Positions 10,401 to 22,400 of a stretch of 64,000 nucleotides of DNA are shown here, one piece after another (position 1 is the first letter of the stretch; each line of letters begins with the position of its first letter). The DNA is taken from positions 26,275,629 to 26,339,628 of the forward strand of contig CM053327.1 of NCBI GenBank assembly GCA_028583605.1, in the 5' to 3' direction. The stretch is from Dastarcus helophoroides. Lineage: Eukaryota; Arthropoda; Insecta; Coleoptera; Bothrideridae. The position numbers and the translations under genes are program-made. The notes under the pieces were generated by a model. That model had not been told where the DNA came from. It saw only the letters and a program-made list of their open reading frames with translations, and searched no databases.

Positions 10401-13400
10401 TCAGTACTACCGTCACCTGTTGGTCTATAGAGAGGTTTAGTTGGATATACCAAACTGACGAGATCTTACAAGATCGAAACCGGTATTTGGTTTCCAAATT
10501 TCGAATCTAATAAATGTTCAAACCTATTGGTCTGTGCATTCGAATCCTTGTTCTATGGGAATTTTTTCCTAGAGAGCAACCACTTCGCTAGGTGGCAGTG
10601 TTAGTAGTTCACCTGCCTATGATTTACTATACACGCCTGGAGGGCTGCATAAATTTGTAGTCTAGGTCGCATTCTACTTGCATATGGTTTTCAGAGTTCG
10701 AAAAAAAAAATAATTTCTTTAATAACTCCATAACTTTGGGTTAACATTTTAAACCTATATCTAGATATCAAGGCTTATCACTTCATAGAATCCTAAAAGT
10801 TATATACTGGGTGGGAGTTTTCTCCGTTAATCTTCCTATTTAATTGATCATAACATGGTCGTATTTTTGGCTACGATAGTTCACCGATCAATTACTTATC
10901 AGTAGTTTTTCCTTAAATTTTTGTCAGATATTACGACCTGCGAAATTAGAAAACCCGTGCCGCTACCGATATCGAGATATTCAATGTCAAACGATTTTTA
11001 ACATACGAAGGAATATGTACATATGTTCGAAGAAGTCTTAATTTATTGCGGCCAAATTTATTAATAAATTTTAATAAAAAACAAATATATTATGTAAGGT
11101 GATATTGCGAATGAAAACGTAAAATATGAGGATTACCAGCGGTACCGTTTTTGCCCAATCGAAATTTGAAATAATTCATCTTACTGATTTCGATGCTTCC
11201 TTCTGCATGTTAGGGAAACATGTTCAAATAATGGCTACATAACAGTTTCGCTACTTCTATATACCTTTGGCCGTTTTGGCTAAAATTCCGCCGCTGAAAT
11301 CCTATCGCATAAGTGCTAATTAATTTCTTTATGTTTCTCGTAAACTCAAAATCTAGTAAAAGATTGTACAGTACCAGGGTTGCCAGATATCCTGCATTTT
11401 ATGCATTCTCCAGTTTTTCGACAGTATCCTGTGAACTCGCAATTGCAATGAAATCTTGCGTATTTTAAATATCCTTTTTTAGTCAACAATTTTTTATCAA
11501 CTGCCAGCGATACTATGAAGCAGAGTTTGAGAACCAAGTACCAATTTTGATCTTATTAGATCTCGTCAGCTTGGCTTACCTAACTTGATTCTGACAAATG
11601 TTTGGGCTGCAAGTAAGCACTATGAAATTAATGGACTTCGTCTATGTTATTTCCGAGTATAGAGCCAACTATCGATTTGTGACATATTTTTGCTAAATAT
11701 CAGTGGATCAAATGAAGGGGTTAGAGCAAAAAGGTTATAAGTGACATTTTCTTGTTTTTTGAGATATTTGTAAATACCAAGACTTAAGCATGTATTCGTT
11801 TTGAGCAAAAAGGTTGTAAGTACATTTGGCGAGTACTAGCGGTGTCATGTTTGAATCAGTATATATCGGGTGTTTTTTTTTTTTTAATTGGGAAGTTACC
11901 TTTATATGGAGTACTACTTATTATAAAGGCAAACTGATTTTGTCGATGGGGCTAATCGGGGTTAAACTATCTTCTAAAAATGTTTTCAACTTCCCTCCAC
12001 TACCGATTATACCGGAAGTAGACATCAACTTTCTTATTTTAAATAACAACCCACAAATTTTATATTTTATTTGGATTTTACGTAAAAAAATAAGGTGAGT
12101 TTATGTATACATGTTTATCGCTACCTTTGATTGTTTTAAAGATATTTCAATTTTTCGAAAAAAAATGACAGAAAAGAGGGTAATTTTGTCTCTTTGTATC
12201 TTTTTTATTATTTGCAGTAAAAACACGAAATTTTGGTTGAAGTCACAGAATATTATAAAAGCTATAATAACGTAAACAGATTTTACATTTATTATACAGA
12301 GTGATGAAAATTTTATAATCTTTACTGTTTTTGTTTTATTCAAAAAAACTCTGTTTTTTTTTAATGGGAACTATATGTTTTTTAATTATTTTTGGATTCT
12401 TCACATAAAAAGAAAAAAAAGGTATATTACTTAGCCTAAAGAATTAGTCATAATAAGTAACAGGAAACAAAAATAATTGACAAAAAATTTACATCAAGGA
12501 CAACAAGGGCGATCTTCTGTTTCAATACATTTAAAGACTTATTTTAAGATTTCGAATTGAGTAACGGTTTTAAGCACATCCGATTGTTTCTAGCAATATG
12601 CTTGTCGTGCAGTAGTCGTAAAAAAATACTAAAAAATTTTCATTGTAAAATTTAAAGCTTCAAAATCCTGAGCTCTAATCTAACAGCATAACAGTTAAAG
12701 GACGAATATTTTTGAACATTTGTTGTTGATTTTCATTACTCCAAAAATGAGAAGTCTGTTTAAAAAACCATTTTTACGAAACTTACATTCGTGGCTACCT
12801 AAACATTTTTCAGTAAGTATTCTAACAATTAGCCAAAAACTTATTCGTCTTGTGCGGTTATCTTTTAAATGTTATTTACCCTAAAATTTTTAAGCCTTGT
12901 TGTTGTGTTTTTTTTGTGAACATTTTGTTGTCTACTACCAAGTTGCTACTAGAAAAAAAAGATATATTTTTCTTTTTCATTTTGCATTATATCTCTGTAA
13001 CGGTGCAGAATTTTAAAAAATTAGACATATAACTTTTTCCTTCTTTTTACGTGAGGAAATCAAAAATGTTTAAAAAACACATAGTTCCCATTTAAAAAAA
13101 CAGAGTTTTTTTGAATAAAACAAAAACAATAAACATCATAAAATTTCCATCACCCTGTGAAATAAATGTAAAACTTGATTACGTTATTATAGTCTCCATA
13201 ATATTCCAAGACTTCAATTCAAATTTCATGTTTTTATTGCAAATAATAAAAAAGATACAAAGAGTCAAAATAGCCCTCTTTTCTGTCAGTTTTTTCCGAA
13301 AAATTGAAATATCTTCAAAACTACCAAAGATAGCAATAAACATGTATACATAAACTTACCTTATTTTTCTATGTAGAATCCAAATAAAATTTAAAATTTG

Positions 13401-16400
13401 GGGGTTGCTATTTAAAATAAAAAAGTTGATGTCTACTTCAGGTATAACCGGAAGTGGGAGGAAGTTGAAAATATTTTTGAAAGGTAGTTTAGCTCCGATT
13501 AGCCATATCGACAAAATCAGTTTGCCATTATAATAAGTGATACTCCATATAAAGGCAACCTCCCAACTAAAAAAAACACCCGGTATATCTACTCAGCAAT
13601 TATCGAAAAACTGTTGGTGCAAAAAGGGTATAAGATCAGTTGTACCTGTTTTGCACTCAGCAATCATCTAATATTTTAAAGATAGTGTCATAATGAGGTG
13701 GTGTTGATATTGATAACGAGTTGTTAACGGGTGTTTAAATTGTTTTTTGTGTGCTAAATCAAATCAACTCTATAAACTAAATGAAATTTAGTTTGTATCA
13801 CTGAAAATGAAGACCAGAAAGAGAGCAGAGAGAAGGCAGAATACCAGTAAATGGAAAAGAAATGAAAAGAAGAGATTACGAACAGAAAGGACATTGTACG
13901 TAGGACACAACGGTGTAATGCATCCAAGTAAACAGTTAAGAATTTTTAATCATGTCTGTAGGTACAAATGTAACGAGAACGTTTCTAACCTTAATAGACA
14001 AGCATTATTTGAAACATTTTATAAAATACCTAGTTATGATTTACAGACAGCGTATTTATCATCTTGTATTAAAAAAGAAAAAGTTGCTAGAAGGAAGCAA
14101 GGATCTCAAAAAGGCCGAAATTTCACAACAAAAATAATGTTAATGAATGTATGTAACAGTTTTTTTCTGAAAACTTTTGACATTACTTTTAGACGCTTTA
14201 CTACAGTGTGAGCTAAAACCGATAGATTAGGTATATGTGAGACATGATAGACGGGGAAAAATGCCGAGTATAAATAAATTTGATGAAAATGTTAGAAACT
14301 CTTTTATTTCTCATATAAAGATATTTCCAAAATACAAGTCATTTTTCTCGAAAAGACAACATCAACAGAAGATGCTTATCCTCAGATCTAAGTGTAGCAA
14401 AAGTGTACTCGTTGTATAAAAAATATTGCAATGAAACTAATAAGCCTGCCGTTAAACTGTCCTATAATCGAAATATTTTTAACACTAAGTTTAACCTACG
14501 TTTTCATAAGCCTCACAGCGACACTTGCTCAAAGTGTGACAACTTACAGAATATTATAAATCACTTAGGTGATGAAGAGAGTATGCACGCTGCTAAAGTA
14601 TCTTTAGAATACCTCACAGAAAAGTTCAAAAAGCATGTGATTTGAAAAAAATGGATATCGAAAGCAACAGAGACTCCAGGGACACTGTAGTTATATGTTT
14701 TGATTTACAGCAAACTTGACCTACACCCCTGCTTACTACACCAAAAGTCTTCTATTTGAGGCAACTTTGGACGTATAATTTTAAATACATAATTTAATGA
14801 CTGGAGGGGCCCATATGTATCCCTGGGATGAGACTATATCTGGCAGAGGGTCACAGGAGACAGGCTCCTGTCTAATACATTTTTTAAAGTTGTTGCCATC
14901 CAGTATCACTAAAGTAATTGCCTACAGTGACTCATGTGGGGGACAAAACAAAATGTTTCCAAAATGTTTATGTTTTTAGGAAAAGCCACCCACCTAAAAG
15001 AAGTTCATCATAAAATTCTGGAGTGTGACCACACATATATCGAGTGCGTTAGGGATTTTGAAAAGTACAGAAAAAGAATCCCCAAGTTTTTATTCCCGAA
15101 AATTGGAGAGAAGTGATTGCTAGTTCTTGCAAAAAATTTTTAGTGCATAGTATGACCCAAGAAATGTTCTATTCTTTTGAAAAGTTAAATAAATTAATAA
15201 AAAATCCAAAAAAAGATACAGAAGGAAGACCTATTAAGTTTAGAAAAATAACCCACTTTAGATATGAACAAGAATTCAAATCGTTTTCCTTTGAATTTAA
15301 ATCAGTCTTGAGCAGTGGCGGCTCGTGGATAAAACTAATGGCGATGCTGCGACAAAGTTCAGCGTTTTAAAATTTTTAAGATTTCAAATCAAAATTTCGA
15401 CATTTTCAAAACCTTACTTTTCAAAAATTTTAGTTTTCTTTGAAAACTTGACAATGAAAACTTTTGATAGTGTCGCGTTTTTTGAGAGGTTGTATTTTTT
15501 TCCAAATTTCGACCGTACTTCAAAATTTACATTTTTTTTTGTAATCTCGACTTTATTTTATTTTTAAGTATTGACTTTTCTTAAAAATCTATGAAATACT
15601 CTTTTAAAAATTTCCGTATTTTCATAAATATTTAAACTTATCGGTGTTCTTGTTTTTTTTTGTATTTTTTTTGAAAATTAATTATTTTGACGTGAAAATG
15701 TCTGTATACTTTATTTAGAATTTCAAATTTTTCTTAAAATTTTGAACATTTTCAATTTTTGCAATATTTGGACTCTTCTTCTTCGACTTTTTTTTCGAAT
15801 TTTTTACGTTTTGTGAAAAGTTCGAGTTTTTTAAAAACTCCTCTAAATTTTAACTGTTTAATTAATTTTGAAAAATTCAATTTTTTTATGAAAATTTGGA
15901 CTTTTTTACAGATTTCTCATTTTTCTCGAAATGTTGACTTTTTATGAAAATTATTTCGAATTTTTTTCTGGATTCGACTTTTTTGATAACATCAAATTCT
16001 TTAAAATTTTGACCATTTGAAAACTATGATTTTTTATAAAAATGTCGACATCAAAATTTTAATTTTTTTTTAATTCTGACCTATTTGTAAATTTCGACTT
16101 TTTAAAAGAAATGTCCACCTTTAAAAATTTCCACTTTTATTTTAATTCTTATTTTTAGAGAAATTTCAACATTTCTCCTAAAATTTTTGGTCTTTTAAAT
16201 GTCAAATTCTACTCCAAAATCAGACAATGTTGTAGATTGAGTTTTTTTAAAATTGCGACTTGTTCTCGAAATATTAGATTTTTCGTCAATTTTGATCTAA
16301 TGTGAAAGATCTTCGATTTACTTTTTTTTAAAAAATTCAGACTTTTAAAAAATTCTCAGTCTTTAAAATTTCGATAATTTCTCAAAATTTTGTTTTGTAT

Positions 16401-19400
16401 TGGCGGGTTCGAACTTTTATTAAAATTTTATTTCTACATTTTTTTAAACATTTCCAATTAAATCTTCGACTTAAAAGATTCTTTTTAAACTTGAAATATT
16501 GAAAATTTCGACTTTTTTGAAAATTTTATCTTGTCAAAATTTTAATTTTTTTGATTATTACGAATTTTTCGATAATTTTGGGTTTTCTCCAATATTTTAA
16601 AAATTTAAAAATTTTGTAAATTTAATTAAGAACTCTGCAATTTATTTTAAATGTTGATATTTTCCAAAAATTCGTCTTTTATTTACATTTCCAAAATTAT
16701 TAAAAATGTCGACCATTTTAAAAATTGAAAATTTTTTCTAAATCCTCATTTTCTTTTAAAAATTTGTCTTTCTATAAAAATTTCAAAATTTTTTAGTTTG
16801 ACTTTTTTCTAATATTCGTTTTTTCCGATAACTTTAGATTTATTTTTAAATTTACATTTTTTAAGAAACATTTCCAAATAACACTCGAATTAAAAAAAAA
16901 TTAATAACAAAATTTTCTATTTTTAAACTTGTGCAAAATTTTGAAACAAATTTCCAAAAAAAACATTTTATGTACAAATAAATTGCCAAAATTTGAATTT
17001 TAATCACAAAAAATTGGCTTCAAGCTGAAATATTTAATTTTTGAAATTGCTCTGGAACTTCAAAATTACTAGAAAAAAATTAAACTAGAACAGTAAATTG
17101 TTAATGAATTTTTTTCAACACTTAGATTAATTTTAATTTCGAAATGTTGAGACTCTTCTAGAAATGTTGACTCTTTTTCTCAAAAATTTTAATAATTTCC
17201 ACTTTAAAAGTCGAAATTATAAAAATATTTTTGACAATTAATTTATTTCAAAAAAATTTTTTTTCTCTAATTACGAAACTTATTTTTTTAATGTTATTTA
17301 TAAATGACAAATTTCAACTTTTTCTAGAAATATGATCTGCTTTCTCTTAAAATTTTGAGTTTAATTTTTAAAATTTTAATTTTAAATTCGAACCTGTGAA
17401 TTTCAAGAATAAATTTAAGATTTCTAAAAAAATTGGAAATTCTGATTCAGAATTTTCTTTGGTCATACACTAGTAGGAATTTTTTAGAGAAATATCAAAT
17501 CGTTTCATTTTTTCTTGAAATTTCAATAATTTTCCCAGAGTTTCGTTATTTTTATGCAGATTTGAAGTTTATTTTCAGTTTCTTATCAAAGTTACAAAAT
17601 AAAATGAACTTTAAAATGTTAAAATGTTTTTAAAAAGCTTTTAAATTTCCAAAACAAATTAGAGAGAAATCAAAATTTCTATAAGAAAAAATATTTTAAA
17701 AACAAAATCTACTGGAAAAATCGAAATTTCAAAAAAAATTCTTTGTATAAAATGTTTAGAGAAAAACACAAATTTCATAAGAAAAAAAAGCAAAATTTTG
17801 TAGCGAACAAAATCGAGATTCGGAAAAAAATTGAAATATCTTTACAAAAAAGTCAAAATTTTTTGCCATTCCTAAAATGTTCAAATTTTTATAGAGCTTT
17901 CAGGGTTTTTCCTAAACATTTTTTGCCAAAGCTACAAAATAAAATGAACTTTAAATGGTCAAAGTGTCGTGAAAAAACTTGACATTCTTAAAGCAAATTA
18001 GAGGAACATAAAAAAAATCTGGAGAAATTGTAATTTCTAGAAGAAATTTTAAGAATAACACTTTCAGGAAAAATGGAAATTTCGAGAAAGTTTATTTTTA
18101 TAAAATATTTAGGAAAAATGGAAACTTTCCAAAAAAAATCGAAATATCTGAAAAAAGCTCACAATTTTTATACAAAATGAGATTTGATGTAAAAATTCGA
18201 AAATACTGTATTAACTTATTTTTTAGAGAAATAGTAAAATGCGAGATGAGTTGAATTTAGATTTTTCTTGAAATTGTAATTATTTGCTCAAAATGTGGAC
18301 ATTTTCAAAGAAATTTAAGTATTTTTCTTAACATTTTAATTCTTGCTCGAAATATTCATTAGTCCTCAAAACTTTTACAAAAATTAGTTTTGGAAAATGT
18401 GATTTTGATCAAAATTAAAAATAAAATAGGTTTTTAAATGTCGTAACTTTGTGAAAGAAAAATTGAAATACAGAACTTGCCCCCTGAAACCAAGAAAGAT
18501 TAACCTTTCTTGGTTTTAGGAGACAAGTTCTGTATTTCAATTTTTAAAGATAACCAAGGACCAGTCCGTTCCACCAAAAATTCGTGAAAGAAACCTAAAA
18601 TTTCTGTAAAAAGTAGTCAGAGAAAATTTAAAATTTCTACAAAAAATTGTATAATGAAAAGTGTTCAGAAAATTTTGAGAAAAAAAACTCGTAAGCGAAT
18701 TTGGGGGTGCGGCAGTTCCACAGTGCCTGTACGCCAGCCGCCACTGGTCTTTAGTAATCTTTATCCATTCTTGAAATGTATATTGTTTTACTAGACACCC
18801 ATCTTATTTGTTTAATAACGCATTTACACAGTTGTATACAAGTTTAGTTCCAATTAAATTTGAAAAATGGAAAAATCTATAGAGCCTTTTAGATTATATA
18901 CCCCCAGTCTACCATTTATTTTACACAAACATGAACCATAAGAAAGATCCCAAAAAAAAACAAAAGGAAGTAAACCAACATTGAGACCTGAACCCAGCAC
19001 CACTCGAGAGGATCATGAAGAGTCCGGCAACGAAATTCACATCGATGACGATCACATAAGTTCTGACTAAAAACCATGATTGTTATTTTTTCGCCAATAA
19101 ATATTTTTTGTTAGAACTGCATGTGTTTCAATAATACAATCATTGAAATGAATAAATATATTAAATATATTTGTACAAAGAGGGTATAAATATTTCAAAT
19201 TTGGTTTTCTGCAAAAATATACTTTTTTCGATTATAATGATTTTACTAATAACATTATACGTTATCTTTTTATATAATTTATTTTACTAAAAACTTGTGC
19301 CGTTATTACGAAATTTTCAAAAAACAATAAACTTTAGGAACCAATTTCTCAAAACTAGGTAGAACGTACATATACCCTTTTTGCTCTAACCCCTCAAGTG

Positions 19401-22400
19401 TTGGTATATAGTTCAGCTACCTATGTTCCGCTGGATCCATTGCTAATGTTTAGAGCAGTTTAGGTCATATTATATGTATTAGCAGAAAGATTTAGCTAGT
19501 TGTTGTTGTACATTTGCATTGTGGAGTTTTCTTATTTATTAATTAACACCTCGTAAAGAGAAAGAAGCAACTAATAATAATAAATGCTTTTCACTGGAGT
19601 TATAACAATTATATCGTCATAAAATTGATTTGATTTCTAATTTATTTGCTAATATTTTGTAAGCCAATATAAACATAGGCAATAATAATCTGTTTGCGTC
19701 AACAATTGATATAACATTAATGGACAATTTGTTAAAAAAAGGATGGAAGCAACCATGCATGCTCATGACATCGACTTAGCTTCAAATAAAACTGGTATTT
19801 GGTGGAAAGGCCTGGTCCGTGGTTATCATCAAAAATTGAAAAACAAATATTGTCCCCTGAAACCAGAAAAGATCTCTTTCTTGGTTTTATGTGACAAGAT
19901 TTGTTTTTCAAAATTGGTATAAAAAAATATTATCTCTAATGTTAATATATGTGGTATAAGTATAAGCAAACATGTTTTTTATGCAAGCAATGAGAGTACT
20001 TTTCCTAGAATCCTCACTTAAATATTAGCAAGTTAAAAGATTTTGGATTTACTAGTAACTTTGTCTGAGTTGTCTGGTTGCGGTTGCACTTATTTTTAAT
20101 TTTGAACACGTTTAACTGTTTAATTACAGAACATTTAATTGGTCATTTGTCTGGGAAATTAACCTAATATACCATAACGTCAACTTGGACATCAACCTTT
20201 AAATAAAATGTATACGTATTGACAATAAGGTCATATGAAAGTGATTAGATTTAGCTAGAAGATATGAATTTATATTTTGATTGATAAAAAAACAATCACT
20301 TCAGCTAAAATTCAATTAGGAAACATCGCACTACACACAAACGCTTCTAAAAAAAATTAAAACCACAACATCAGCCAGAATTGATCATGGAAACATTGCA
20401 CAGCACATCAGAATTCCTGCAGGAAAAAAATTGAAACCAAAAGCTTTGTGAAAAACCATCGACAATTTTCTCGTTTACCAGCCCCAGGTAAGCGTCTAAG
20501 CCTGAAGCTTAAACATAATTGCAAAAGCGAGGGAATCATCCTGCGTTGTGAATGTTGTCTGAGAAGAATCGTGCTTACCAAAGTAAATAATTACAGTGTT
20601 TTTGTCAGGCTCTTGGGTCGTGTCATCATTTATGTGTTAAGAGCATGCAACCCAGAGATTGATTCATCATATGAGAAATTTAATACACATGTTCACCCCC
20701 TTTGGGACTGAATTTTGAAAAATCTCTTCTTAATGCTCATCTGCGTATATAAGTGCAATATTTCTTTTTTTTGACCCATCTGTTTAGGGCTACGTTGTTC
20801 AGTATTTAGAGTGCGAAATTTCAAAATATCTAAAGAAAGCAGAAACTCATTCTTTGATTTAGATGAGATCTTTTTTTCAAAACCTGTTTATTCAAATTTG
20901 AAATTTAAACTAAAAGTTACTTTTTTTCAGCATTAAAATTGAAATTTCGTGATTAAATTTTAAGACAGAGCTTTAACCTTTTCAAATCAAATTAGAATGT
21001 TCAACTTTCGTTTATTCTAAATTTAAAAAAAAATACAGAGTTTTCGACTTCAAGTTAAAGAAACTAGAAGAAACTAGATGAAAAAATTGAAAATTGAAAA
21101 TAAATAGAATTTTATTTAAATATTTTTCGAATTCTTTCTAGTGATTTCGACCTTTTCTTTTAGTTTCAAATTTAAATTGGAAAGTTGTAATAGTTTTTTT
21201 TATTTCTACTTTAAATACGACAGAATGTCGAACTTTTTGGCAAAAGTCGACATTCACAGTAACAAGTTAGAAATTTTCTTTCATGTTTCTTGAATTTTCA
21301 AGAAAAAAGTCGACATTGTGAAACTGCTAAAAAAATTATTTAAAGAAAAACTGGAAATTTTGAATAAATAATCGAATCAAGTTTATAGAAAGTTCTAATT
21401 ATTTTCATAAATATTTATTATGAGAAAGCTTAGAATTTTCGATTTTTTTTTCAATTCAAATTTTGACGTTCTTTGAGGCTGTCAAGTATTGAAATTAGAT
21501 ATCTTTTTTATTTCAACTTACTCGAAAGTTCCATTATTCAGATTGCAACTAGATTTTTTTTCCAAAAATACCGAGACAAAGGTCGAAATTTGAAATTAAA
21601 GTTGAGTGTCCAGGAAAAAATTCTTTGAACTGGACTGTAAACTAGAAATTAGATATTTTTTATAAGTAATTTCCATTCGCAAAGGATAACCTTATTATGC
21701 CCTCGAATCAAAAATTTTGAACACGACATTTGGAGATTTAAGTCAAAATTTTGATATTGAAGCTAATATTTTGAGAAATTTTCAGACTGAATTTAATATT
21801 CTGACCAAAAATTCGAAGTTTTAAGAGACGAATACAAAATCTTGAATTTGAAGTCAAGCTTTCCATTTTATTTCCTGAAATTTGGAATTTTGAAGCTTTA
21901 GGATTTAAATTCCACAAAAAAGTATAAACAAGTTCAAGCTGGAAATTTCAACTTCTTTTTAAAAATTCTAACCTAAAATTTTGGTGGAACGGACTGGTGC
22001 TTGATCAAAAATTGAAATACAAATCTTTCTTGGTTTCAGGGGAGAAGATTTGTGTTTTAAATTTTGAAGATAACCAAGGACCAGTCCTATCTACCAAAAT
22101 TATAGAAATTCATCAAATATATTTTTTTGAAATCTTCTATGAGGAATTATCGCTAAATACATCCCTGGTCAATATGATTTTATTCTCGACAGCACATTTT
22201 TATATTTAAATACTTATTAGATAGCACTAATTTTTAAATTCACTATTAGTTTTCATTTTGGATAATCACGTTTCGTACTTAAGTCAAATTTGCCCTAACA
22301 ATGTTAGGTATTATTGTCTACCATCAAAGCGATATTTAGAACCAGTAACCTATTGCAATCAACAAATAATCACTCACAATGATTAATTTATCCATAAGCA

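Larger units (their letters stand above)
15313..18746. mobile_element. hAT-type non-autonomous element carrying degenerate repeat
   Basis: The left end is CAGTGGCGGCTCGTGG and the right end complements to CAGTGGCGGCTGGCGT. Eight-base flanks GTCTTGAG (15305-15312) and GTCTTTAG (18747-18754) are a target duplication with one change; 8 bp is diagnostic of hAT elements. The interior has no transposase. It is filled by a degenerate A/T-rich block (about 15370-18660) plus one small palindromic element at 18461-18579. Inside, ACAAAATAAAATGAACTTTA recurs at 17594 and 17934, showing a 340-bp internal duplication. The insertion splits the host transposase frame, which continues across it. Confidence 0.85.
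13807..19070 (+). pseudogene. Transposase-like protein of the 7.7-kb element, broken and interrupted
   Basis: This resembles a widespread insect family usually left as uncharacterised protein. Parts in order: a basic N-terminus with WKRNEKKRLR (from 13807), a CRYKCNENVSNLNRQALFE zinc-like region, RRGKMPSINKFDENVRN (14252 on), HSDTCSKCDNL (near 14514), FDLQQT-stop-PTP and RQLWTYNF (14700-14790), AYSDSCGGQNK (about 14920), and HHKILECDHTYIECVRDFE (near 15005). The C-terminal segment after 15119 is cut by the hAT element and resumes at 18747, ending in an acidic tail at 19070. The Asp in YSDSCGGQN is a plausible catalytic acid. At least three frameshifts and stops are present, so the copy is dead. 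Confidence 0.7.
11717..19393 (+). mobile_element. 7.7-kb DNA transposon with GGGGTTAGAGCAAAAAGG termini
   Basis: The left end GGGGTTAGAGCAAAAAGG and the complement of the right end (same 18 bases) form terminal inverted repeats. The subterminal phrase GCAAAAAGGKTRTAAG recurs at 11726, 11805 and 13619 in direct orientation. Variants occur at about 19173 and, inverted, at the right end. Inside is a decayed transposase (13807-19070). Two other elements have inserted into it, at 11861-13588 and 15313-18746; without them it would be about 2.5 kb. No clean target duplication was found. The superfamily is not assigned. Confidence 0.72.

Noticed and set aside
12101..13353. Paired 80-codon open frames (MNKTKT...INMYT) on opposite strands
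   Set aside because: They are the same sequence in the two arms of the long inverted repeat. About 19 of 80 residues differ and most changes alter the protein, so nothing suggests selection on a peptide.
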